From: CAWCGU01 sp963795195 | Lineage (GTDB): Bacteria > Actinomycetota > Thermoleophilia > Solirubrobacterales > 70-9 | Reading direction: 5' to 3' | Assembly (NCBI GenBank): GCA_963795195.1 | Contig: CAWCGU010000006.1 | Location: forward strand, 2,914,001 to 2,978,000 | Length of the DNA stretch: 64,000 nt | In this document: positions 55,363-62,884 of the stretch, in pieces | Layout: each line of letters opens with the position of its first letter | Numbering within the stretch: position 1 is the first letter of the stretch | Translations under genes and position numbers: made by a program | Notes under the pieces: model-generated | The model's input: only the letters and a program-made list of their open reading frames with translations | Database searches by the model: none | Told to the model about the DNA's origin: nothing

Positions 55363-55384
55363 GAGCCCCGCCGAAGCGGGCCCC
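55363..55384 (-). terminator. Terminator with UUCG tetraloop after the DUF4394 gene
   Basis: On the minus strand GGGGCCCGC-TTCG-GCGGGGCTC forms a C(UUCG)G-capped stem with one bulge, followed by CTTTGCG. It lies 28 bases after the stop at 55412-55414. Confidence 0.6.
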
Positions 55385-55411
55385 ATTGCGTCGTCCTTCC
55401 GTCGGGTTTCC

Positions 55412-56976
55412 TTACCCGATGCGGAACCTGATCGAGCTGCTCGTGGTGCCGTCGGCGTCGGCGAACACGCCGGCGACGCGCAGCTTCGCGCCCCCGGGGT
55501 CTTCGCCTTCTTCTTGGCGGCCTTGAGTTCAGCGCGACTGAGCCTGAACGTGACCGTGGCATTGCCGGAGTCGCTGAGGCTCGCGCCCTGGGCGTTCAGT
55601 ACGCGCCGTCCGAGCGAGAGCGTCAGCCCGGCTCCACAGGCCTCGTCGCAGCTGACCCTGACCTTGATCGAGCGGTCCAGCCGCTGCGCCGGGGCGCTGA
55701 TCAGTCCCAGCGGTGCGGCGCCCGGCTTGCCCACGACGGGGGGAACCGGTGTGACCGGCGTGTCGTCGTTGTCGACGATGTTGACCGTCGAGGTCGGCGG
55801 GGTCGCCAGGTTCATGCTGGCGCTGATCGGCGCCTGCAGGCGAACGCCGAACGTCTCGTCGCTCTCGTCGGCGGTGTCGTCGGTGATCGGCACCGTGAAC
55901 GACTCGGTGGCGTCGCCGGGGGCGAACGTCAGCACCCCGGTGGTGGCCGTGAAGTCATCAGCGGTTGCCGTGCTCCCGGCAGGCAGCTCGGTCGTGTAGG
56001 TGACCGTGCCCTGCTGGTTGATCGGCCCCGTGCGGGTGACGCTGACCTTGACCGTGCCGCCGTTCTCCGCGACCGAGGTGACCGTGTCGTTGAACCCGAC
56101 CAGGTCGGTGGGAGGGAGGGTGACGCTCTCGATCAGCTCGCCGCCGGCGATCGGGCCGGTGCCGAGCTGCGTCGCCGCGCCGGTGGTCAGGTTGACGCGG
56201 TAGAACTTCGAGACCGCCGGGTCGGCGATCTGGTTGAGCGCCGCGTAGGCGGTGCCCGTCGATCCCTCGATGTCCAGGCCGGCGATCTCGGTGATCGCTC
56301 CGACACCGAGGGATCCGACCGTGTTCAGCGTGCCGGAGTTGGCCGGCGTCTGGTCGACGAGGACGTCGTTGCCGGCTTCGATGTTGAACAGGGTCGTCGT
56401 GGTCGTGCCGTCGAATGAGTTCGTGTAGTCGGCGGCGGCGACCTGCGGGTTGGCGCCAAAGTTGGCGTCGCCGACCGCGAACGCGAGCACTCCGTCCACC
56501 GTCGTCGTTCGTGCATCGACGTCAATGCGGAGGTTGTCGTCGTTGACGTTGCTGAGGCGCAGCCGGTCGGCGGCGGGGTTGAACCCGAAGCCGCTGGCGA
56601 CATCCGCGGGGTCGGTGATCGTGCCCAGCGAGGTGGCACGGAACTGCGGCGCCGAAACCGTCGGCGGGGCGATCCGGTAGAGCACCCCGTTGTCGGACGC
56701 GCCGTAGAGCGTGTTGGTCCGAGGCCGGTAGTCGATTCCGACGAGGTTGTCGTCTGTGAGCGGGAGCGCCAGACCGTTTGCGTCCGCCAGCACGACAGGC
56801 CCGGTGGCCGCCTGTGGCGCTCCGACCGCGAAGGTGACGATCCTGCTCGGATCCTCGTCTGTCAGTCCGTAGACCGTTTGGTGCACCGCGTAGCTGGGTG
56901 CGGCGAAAACCAGCCCGCCGCCCAGCGTGACGGCACTCAGCGCCAGCGCCCGGCGCGTCCTTGCCTTGTGTTGCAT
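55412..56976 (-). CDS. Secreted DUF4394 protein with Calx-beta domain (one frame break)
   Basis: About 521 codons from ATG 56976, with GGGAG 8 bases upstream. A signal peptide (LALSAVTLGGGLVFAAPSYA) is followed by VYGLTDEDPSRIVTFAVG and two DUF4394 repeats: LVGIDYRPRTNTLYGASDNG, VLYRI, GFGFNPAADRLRLSNVNDDN, YTNSFDGTTTTTLFNIEAGN. Then a Calx-beta module: TSVAENGGTVKVSVTRTGP, TATADDFTATTGVLTFAPGD, ESFTVPITDDTADESDETFG. The C-terminal beta domain has a single Cys pair (SCDEACGAG). One break near 55488-55492 in a CCCCGGGGG run links it to the ending SSSIRFRIG. Probably an extracellular beta-propeller-like protein; role unknown. Confidence 0.85.
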
Positions 56977-57080
56977 AAGTCTCCCTTTCGACGTGAAAGG
57001 CCGGCGCTGTCGCAGGCCCGATAGGGCTCTATTCGCAGCAAACGCCGGATTGGTTCACTGACTCGGACGGCGCCGAGCTC

Positions 57081-59325
57081 TCAGCGGACCACGGCGTCGA
57101 GCGCGACGCAGCCCTCGCCGTCGAGATGAACGACGACCGGGTTCAGTTCGATCAGCTCGTGGCCACCGGATCCCAGCAGCTCGGCGACTTGGACGCAAAG
57201 GCCGCACAGCGCGCCGATATCCCAGCTTGTCTGGGCGCGAGCCCCGAAGAGCAGCGGGGCGCCGCGCAGGGACTGGAGCGCTCGCTCGATTCTGGCGGCG
57301 TCGGCGGGGAGGGGAATGACGACCGCATCCGCGAGCGCCTCGGTCCAGACGCCGCCGAGGCCGACGATCAGCGCCGGGACGACGGCGTCGGCGCGAGCCG
57401 CGACGATCAGCTCGAGGCCGCGCGGCTCCATCCGCTCGACAAGGAACCGCACCCCTCCTCCCGCGCCGAACGTCGGATTTACCACCGCATGTGTCCGTAA
57501 TCCCGACGTTCGGCGATGGAGGGGCGAGGAGGCGAGTCGCTCACAGGCTGCCCGGAGCTCGGCCTCGTCCTCGATTCCCAGCGCAATCCCGCCGATCTCG
57601 CTCTTGTGCGTGATCTCGGGGGCCGACAGCTTGAGCGCCACCGGCCAGCCGATGCGCACGGCGATCGCCACCGCCCCATCGGCGTCGTCGGCCTCCCCGC
57701 CTTCCGGGACCGCCACCCCGGCCGCGCGCAGCACCCCCTTCGCCACGCCCTCCGAAAGCGCCTCCGCAGACCCCCTTCCCGCCGAACGTCCCAATTGACC
57801 TCCCCTGGGGTGTACTCCCGGACGTTCGGCTTGTCGGGGGGTTGCAGCGGCGGCGATTTCGCGCAGACGCTTCGCGTCGCCGGGTGGGCCTCGCAGCGCC
57901 TTGACGCAGGCGAGCGCCGTCGTCAGGCCACCGACGGGGGGAACTCCGCGCGCCGCGCACTCGCGGTTCGCGTCCTCGCTGACGAGGTCGGGCAGGGTGG
58001 AGGCCAGCAGCGTCGCCGCCTGACAATCCTCGGCGCCGTCGAGCAGCCCGCGCCGCACTGCGGCCCACTCCGCCTCGGACTCCGGCGCCAGATCGCGCGG
58101 GTGGTCGTAGAGCAGCAGCAGCTGGTCGATCGCCGGGTCCTCGCCGACGCTGCGGACGATGTTCGCCAGCAGCTCGGTCTCCGCCCAGATCATCGACGTG
58201 TAGTCGAGGGGGTTGCCGACCGTGGCGGCGTCGGGAAGCAGGTCGCGCAGCGTCGCCTGTGTCGCTCGACCCCAAGTCGGGTAGCCGTACCCCAAGCCGC
58301 TCGGCCTCGTCTGCGGCGAGCCCAGAATCTCCGCCGGAGCAGGTCAGCACCGCGAGGCCGCCATTGCCCAGCGGTCGCGCCCGCGGCTCGGCAAGCACCC
58401 GCGCGAGCTCGAGCAGCTCGTGCGGGTCGCTCGCCCAGGCCGCTCCCGCCTCCTCGATCAGCGCCCGGAAGACGCGCGCGTCGCCGGCCAGCGCGCCGGT
58501 GTGGGCGGCGGCCGCGGCGCTGCCCGCGTCTGAGGAGCCGACCTTGAGCACGGCGACGCCGATCCCTCGCTCGGCGCAGGCGGCAAGCGCGTTCGCCAGC
58601 CGCTCGCCATCGCCATCAGATTCCAGGAACAGCCCCACCGAGCCGACGCCGTCGAGCTGCGCCACCGCCGCCAGCCAGTCGGCCGCCTCGAGCACAGTCT
58701 GGTTTCCCGTCGAGACGATCGTGTGGTAGTCGATCCCGCGCCGCGAGCCGATCGCGTTGACGGCGAGGTTGCCGCTCTGGGAGATCAGCGCCACGCGGCC
58801 GGGCACGAGCGGCTGCACCGAGTCGCCCCAGAGCGGCGCCAGCCCGGCGACCGAGACGATCCCGTTGCCGTTCGGCCCGCAGACCGGCAGCCCGCCGGCG
58901 AGCGCCCGCTCACGCAGCTCGCGCTCGAGCCCCACCCCCGACTCGACCTCCCCGAACCCCGCCGAGAGCACCACCGCCCCGCCGCAGCCGCGCTCGACCG
59001 CGTCGCCGATCGCCGCCGGCACGCCTGCCGCCGGGATCGCGACGACGACCGCGTCGACGGGCTCGGGCAGCTCCAGCAGGCTTGCGAAGCACTTGCGCCC
59101 GTGGACCTCGGAGCGCTTCGGGTTGACGCCCCAGACCGTCCCCGTGAAGCCCCAGCGCTCGAGGTTGCGAAAGGTCATGTCCCCATAGGACCCGGGCCGG
59201 TCGTTGGCGCCGACGACGGCGACCGAGCGGGGCGCCAGCAGGGGAGAGAGATTCCTAAAGGGGTCAGACCCCTTTAGGTTTTCGTTCTGAGTTGATTTGG
59301 TGTCGAGCACCGGAACTGGATTCAC
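57081..59325 (-). CDS. ADP-forming acetate/acyl-CoA ligase family protein (frame break)
   Basis: About 748 codons, with alpha and beta parts fused as usual for this family. N-terminal CoA-binding domain: LLAPRSVAVVGANDRPGSYG, WGVNPKRSEVHGRKCF, DAVVVAIPAAGVPAAIGDAV. Ligase domain: VCGPNGNGIVSVAG, LISQSGNLAVNAIGSRRGID and GDARVFRALIEEAGAAWASD; the phosphorylated His lies in the region HTGALAGDA. After a break near 58270 comes the PLDYTSMIWAETE segment, then the ATP-grasp part IGWPVALKLSAPEITHKSEI and ELIELNPVVVH. It interconverts acyl-CoA + ADP + Pi and acid + ATP + CoA. A palindromic repeat encodes KGSDPFRN near the N-terminus. Several direct GAACGTC-containing words at 57470-57830 disturb the linker. 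Confidence 0.85.
59252..59277. repeat. Palindromic dispersed repeat, copy 3 (in an acyl-CoA ligase 5' end)
   Basis: A perfect palindrome: TCCTAAAGGGG, then TCAGACCCCTTTAGG. Same element as 49834. It is in frame near the start of the ligase gene and is translated as LKGSDPFRN on the minus strand. Confidence 0.85.
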
Positions 59326-59344
59326 ACGGTTCGGACTTGTCAGC

Positions 59345-60565
59345 CTAGTGCAGCATGCGCTCGACGCCGCGGCGCTCCAGCCCCCGCGTGATGATCAGCC
59401 GCTGGACCTCGCTGGTGCCCTCCCAGATGCGGTCGACCCGCACCTCGCGCAGCAGCCGCTCGACGGCGAAGTCGCGCCGGTAGCCGCGGCCGCCGAAGGC
59501 CTGCACGCAGCGGTCGGCGCAGCGCCAGGCCGCCTCGCTCGTGAACAGCTTCGCCATCGAGGCCTTGTGGTGGACCATCTTCGGGTCGGCGCCGGAGTCG
59601 GCCAGCGCGGCGACGTTCAGCGTCAGCAGCCGTCCCGCGGCGGCGTCGGCCGCAGAGTCCGCGAGCGGGAAGGAGACCCCCTGGTAGTCGTAGATCCGCG
59701 AGCCGCCCTGCTCGCGCTCGGTTGCCCAGGCGACGGTCTCCTCGATCAGCCGCCACATCGTCCCGCCGCAGCGCGCCGCGATCCCCAGCCGCTCCTCCGT
59801 GAACCAGTGGCGCTGCAGGTCGTTGCCGCCGCCGATCCCGCCGATGATGTCCGCCTCGCGCAGCTCGACGTCGCGGAAGGCGATCGTCGGGTGGCCGTCG
59901 GGATAGTTGTGCGTGTAGGGCGGGTTGTCGACGATCTCGATTCCGTCGAGCCCCGCGTCGACGACGAACAAGGTGGGGAGGGGCTCGCCGCCGTCCACCA
60001 CGTTGGCCATCACCACATACACGTCGGCGTGATCGCCCGAGGTCACGAACCACTTCTCGGCATTCAGCCGGAAGCCGCCGCCGCTCGGCTGCGCGGTCGC
60101 CTCGATCTGCGATGGATCGGAGCCGGCGTCGCGTTCGGTGACCGCGTAGGCGTCCTTCAGCTCGCCACGCAGGGCGGGGCGCAGGTAGCGGTCGATCTGC
60201 TCGGCGGAGGCGTGCGCCCAGACGTTGTAGGCCTGGGGAATGTGCCAGTGGATCGCGTTGGTAGTGCGCCCGTACTGCTCCTCGGCGAGCGCCCATTGCG
60301 TCCGAGTCCAGCCCTGGCCGCCGTGCTCGACCGCGTGGATCCCACCGTTCAGCCCGGCGTCGATCGCCGCGCGCTTGACCTCGGCGATCTTCTCCTCGGG
60401 TAGCCGCCCGCCGCGGGTTTCCGCTTCGACCTCGAGCGGCATCAGCACCTCCTCGGCAAAGCGCCGCGCCCGGGCCTGGACGTCAAGCGTGGCGGCGTCG
60501 AGCTGTGGCACGGCGGCGGCAACAAGCTCCAGAGCGGATTCGAGTGCCTCGACCTGCAAACCCAT
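59345..60565 (-). CDS. Acyl-CoA dehydrogenase
   Basis: 406 codons, no break. Recognisable parts are PLEVEAETRGGRLPEEKIAE, EHGGQGWTRTQWALAEEQYG, the first FAD/substrate signature AVTERDAGSDPSQIEATAQ with the AxTE-GSD pattern, AEKWFVTSGDHADVYVVMAN, QALHW-like HWFTEERLGIAARCGGTMWR, and the C-terminal second signature QAFGGRGYRRDFAVERLLRE, VDRIWEGTSEVQRLIITRGL. It makes the first alpha,beta double bond of an acyl-CoA, passing electrons to ETF. Start ATG 60565 is chosen because a promoter with TTGACC-17-TATGTT ends 6 bases before it, giving a leaderless mRNA. The upstream in-frame MYV start would lie inside the -10. Confidence 0.93.
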   Translation of the reverse strand: MGLQVEALESALELVAAAVPQLDAATLDVQARARRFAEEVLMPLEVEAETRGGRLPEEKIAEVKRAAIDAGLNGGIHAVEHGGQGWTRTQWALAEEQYGRTTNAIHWHIPQAYNVWAHASAEQIDRYLRPALRGELKDAYAVTERDAGSDPSQIEATAQPSGGGFRLNAEKWFVTSGDHADVYVVMANVVDGGEPLPTLFVVDAGLDGIEIVDNPPYTHNYPDGHPTIAFRDVELREADIIGGIGGGNDLQRHWFTEERLGIAARCGGTMWRLIEETVAWATEREQGGSRIYDYQGVSFPLADSAADAAAGRLLTLNVAALADSGADPKMVHHKASMAKLFTSEAAWRCADRCVQAFGGRGYRRDFAVERLLREVRVDRIWEGTSEVQRLIITRGLERRGVERMLH

Positions 60566-60571
60566 GCGCCC

Positions 60572-60600
60572 AACATACATGCGTTTGACTACAAGGTCAA
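60572..60600 (-). promoter_or_regulatory. Shared promoter/operator element, copy 2, with acyl-CoA dehydrogenase promoter
   Basis: On the minus strand TTGACC (60595-60600), a 17-base spacer, then TATGTT (60572-60577), 6 bases before the ATG. The plus-strand reading of 60585-60600 is TTGACTACAAGGTCAA, an inverted repeat TTGAC-N6-GTCAA identical to the element at 61679. Confidence 0.75.
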
Positions 60601-60685
60601 CGCCCCCCGGCACCGCTACGGTCGCGTCTGGCGCACCGCGACCCGCCTCAGCCGTGACCCCGGGATGCGGCCTCGCGAAAAGCCG

Positions 60686-61516
60686 CTAGCGCTCGCAGCT
60701 GCGCTCGACGTCGCGGCCGCGGCCGCCCGCGCAGCGATCGAAGCCGCGCCCTCCGGTCAGCGTGTCGTTGCCGCCGCCGCCGCCGATCACGTCGTTGTCG
60801 GCCCCTCCGTTGAGCCGGTCGGCGCCGCGCCCACCGCGCATCCGGTCGTTCCCCCTGCCGCCGCCGGCGATGTCGTTGCCGGCGTTGCCGCGGATGGTGT
60901 CGTTGCCGGAGCCGCTGCAGATCACGTCGTCGCCGTCGAGGGCGGTGATCACGTCATCCCCGCCGCGCGCCACGATCACGTCGCGCTTGTCGGTCCCGAT
61001 CAGGTTGTCGGCTGCATCGCTGCCGACGATGTTCGCCGCAAGCCCGCGGCACCTCGGCGGAGGCGGGGCGTTGCTGACGTTGGTGACCTCGCTGTCGCTG
61101 CGGTCCTCGGTGTAGGGGGAAGTGCTCTTTACGGTGGCGTTGTTGGTGATCCGTCCGTCGCGGCGCGGCTGCACCAGGATCTCGATCGTGGCCCCCGCTC
61201 CGCTCGGGATCGTTCCCAGCGGGCACTCGATCCGGCGTCCGCTGCGGTCGCAGGCGCTGCCCTGGGTCGAGGTCACGGAGATGAACTTCAGACCGGCGGG
61301 CAGCCGGTCGGTGACCACGACTCCCTCCGCCGCATCCGCCCCGGAATTCGCGACCTCGATCGTGTAGGTGAGATCGGTCTTTTCGACCACGGGGTCGGCG
61401 CTGTCGCTCTTGGTGATCGTCAGGCTGGCCGCGCCGGGAGCGAGCGCAGGCAGCAAAGCCACCGCGCAAAAGGCAGTGCCAACCACCGCCAGCTTGATCC
61501 CCAGCCGTCTCACCAC
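60686..61516 (-). CDS. Secreted DUF11-domain protein with RTX-type calcium-binding repeats
   Basis: 276 codons. A signal peptide (LAVVGTAFCAVALLPALAPG) is followed by a DUF11 module (SLTITKSDSADPVVEKTDLT, YTIEVANSGADAAEGVVVTD, RLPAGLKFISVTSTQG), a Pro linker, then about six nonapeptide repeats: GSDAADNLIGTDKRDVIVA, RGGDDVITALDGDDVICSG, SGNDTIRGNAGNDIAGGGRG, NDRMRGGRGADRLNGGADND. These form a calcium-bound beta-roll. It ends with a Cys-containing RCAGGRGRDVERSCER. The start is an ATG at 61516. No break. It shares RTX-type and Calx-beta/DUF-type parts with the other surface proteins of the window. Confidence 0.9.
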   Translation of the reverse strand: MVRRLGIKLAVVGTAFCAVALLPALAPGAASLTITKSDSADPVVEKTDLTYTIEVANSGADAAEGVVVTDRLPAGLKFISVTSTQGSACDRSGRRIECPLGTIPSGAGATIEILVQPRRDGRITNNATVKSTSPYTEDRSDSEVTNVSNAPPPPRCRGLAANIVGSDAADNLIGTDKRDVIVARGGDDVITALDGDDVICSGSGNDTIRGNAGNDIAGGGRGNDRMRGGRGADRLNGGADNDVIGGGGGNDTLTGGRGFDRCAGGRGRDVERSCER

Positions 61517-61640
61517 TTCTTACCCTACCCGCAGATCCAGAGATCCAATAGTGAATGGCGCACTCGGCTGGACGCGATCCGCTGAACAATGGCTCCCTGG
61601 TCCAGAGGGCGTGGACTGAAGCGCCGTCGTTCGCGCATTA

Positions 61641-61670
61641 GTGGGGTCAGACCCCAAAGGGACAGAGCCC
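61641..61670. repeat. Palindromic dispersed repeat, copy 4 (intergenic)
   Basis: GTGGGGTCAGACCCC followed by AAAGGGACAGAGCCC. Its reverse complement nearly matches copy 1 at 24595-24626. It sits upstream of the Rieske gene promoter, outside coding sequence. Confidence 0.75.
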
Positions 61671-61678
61671 ATGCGCTA

Positions 61679-61707
61679 TTGACTACAAGGTCAATCCGTG
61701 CCAGAAT
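61679..61707 (+). promoter_or_regulatory. Shared promoter/operator element, copy 3, with Rieske-operon promoter
   Basis: TTGACT (61679-61684), 17-base spacer, CAGAAT (61702-61707). The GTG start follows 10 bases later, so the mRNA is almost leaderless. The 16-base TTGACTACAAGGTCAA (61679-61694) is identical to the element of the acyl-CoA dehydrogenase gene. Confidence 0.75.
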
Positions 61708-61717
61708 CTCGCCTGGA

Positions 61718-62884
61718 GTGAGCCTCAAACTCGATCCCACGGCCGTCGACGCCACGCTCGAGCCGCTCGAGCGGGCGACGATGCTGCCTCCGGCCGCCTT
61801 CACCGACCCGACCGTGCTCGACTGGGAGCTCGACCAGGTCTTTCGCGGCTGGATCTGCGTCGGCCACTCCGCCCAGGTCGCCGAGCCCGGCGCCTGGATC
61901 GCGCGTGAGATCGCGACCGACTCCATCGTCGTCATGGGCGACGCCGACGGCCGCGTGCGCGCCTTCCTCAATGTCTGCCGGCACCGCGGCTCCCGCATCT
62001 TCGAGCAGGCCGAGGGAAGCGTCCGCCGCCGCATCCAGTGCCCCTACCACGGCTGGAGCTACAAGCTTGACGGCTCACTGGCGGCCGCTCCCCACATGGA
62101 GGGCGTCGAGGACTTCGACACCTCCTGCTGGGGGCTGATCCCCGTCCGCGTCGCCCAGCTCGGCGGCCTCGTCTTCGTCGACCTCTCCGGCGAGGCGCCG
62201 CCGATCGAGACCCACGTCGGCGAGCTCACCACCCACCTCGAGCGCTACCGCAACGCCACGCTTCGCCGCGCCGGCGCCACCGACTACGTCGTCCACTCCA
62301 ACTGGAAGTCGATCGCCGAGAACTACTCCGAGTGCCTGCACTGCCCCGGCATCCACCCCGAGCTGAACGCGCTCTCTGACTACATGTCGGGTGAGGAAGT
62401 GCTCGGCGACGGCGCCTGGTGCGGCGGCTCGATGACGCTGCGCGAGGGCGCGGAGACGATGGCGACCGGAGGCGGCCACACCGGCAACCGCCCGCCGATC
62501 GAGGGCCTCGACGCCGCCGAGCTCAATACCGTCCTCTACTTCGTGCTCTTCCCCAACGCGCTCGTCTCGCTTCACCCCGACTACGTGATGCTCCACACCC
62601 TCTGGCCGCGTGAGCCCGGCGTCACCGACGTCGTCTGCGAGTGGTTCTTCGAGCAGCGCACGATCGAGGCCTCAGGCTTCGACCCCTCCGACGCGATCGA
62701 CTTCTGGGACACCGTCAACCGCCAGGACTGGCACGTCTGCGAGCTGACCCAGAAGGGAGTCCGCACCCGGGGTTATCAGCCCGGCCGCTACTCGGCCGAA
62801 GAAGTCGACGTCCACGCCTTCGACGTGATGGTCGCGCGCAAATACCGCGAGGCGTTGCGCGAGGGCGCGGAGGTTGCAGCTTGA
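61718..62884 (+). CDS. Rieske [2Fe-2S] aromatic-ring/oxygenase alpha subunit
   Basis: 388 codons from GTG 61718, no break. The N-terminal Rieske domain is complete: NVCRHRGSRIFEQAEGSV (CxH) and IQCPYHGWSYKLDG (CxxH). The catalytic domain has NWKSIAENYSECLHCPGIHP, which holds the two His ligands of the mononuclear iron; the third ligand (Asp/Glu near the C-terminus, about the SDAIDFWDTV region) is plausible. Such enzymes hydroxylate or demethylate using electrons from a reductase, which is not encoded here. The C-terminus overlaps the next gene's TTG start (TTGA). Substrate not determinable; the context points to hydrophobic carbon sources. Confidence 0.93.
   Translation: MSLKLDPTAVDATLEPLERATMLPPAAFTDPTVLDWELDQVFRGWICVGHSAQVAEPGAWIAREIATDSIVVMGDADGRVRAFLNVCRHRGSRIFEQAEGSVRRRIQCPYHGWSYKLDGSLAAAPHMEGVEDFDTSCWGLIPVRVAQLGGLVFVDLSGEAPPIETHVGELTTHLERYRNATLRRAGATDYVVHSNWKSIAENYSECLHCPGIHPELNALSDYMSGEEVLGDGAWCGGSMTLREGAETMATGGGHTGNRPPIEGLDAAELNTVLYFVLFPNALVSLHPDYVMLHTLWPREPGVTDVVCEWFFEQRTIEASGFDPSDAIDFWDTVNRQDWHVCELTQKGVRTRGYQPGRYSAEEVDVHAFDVMVARKYREALREGAEVAA

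Noticed and set aside
56977..57080. Possible riboswitch in the leader of the DUF4394 gene
   Set aside because: Only a short GAGCCC/GGGC-type hairpin is visible; no known riboswitch core could be matched.
57470..57840. Repeated GAACGTC words in the acyl-CoA ligase gene as a possible regulator array
   Set aside because: They lie in the coding linker, are irregularly spaced, and I cannot separate them from chance in GC-rich sequence.
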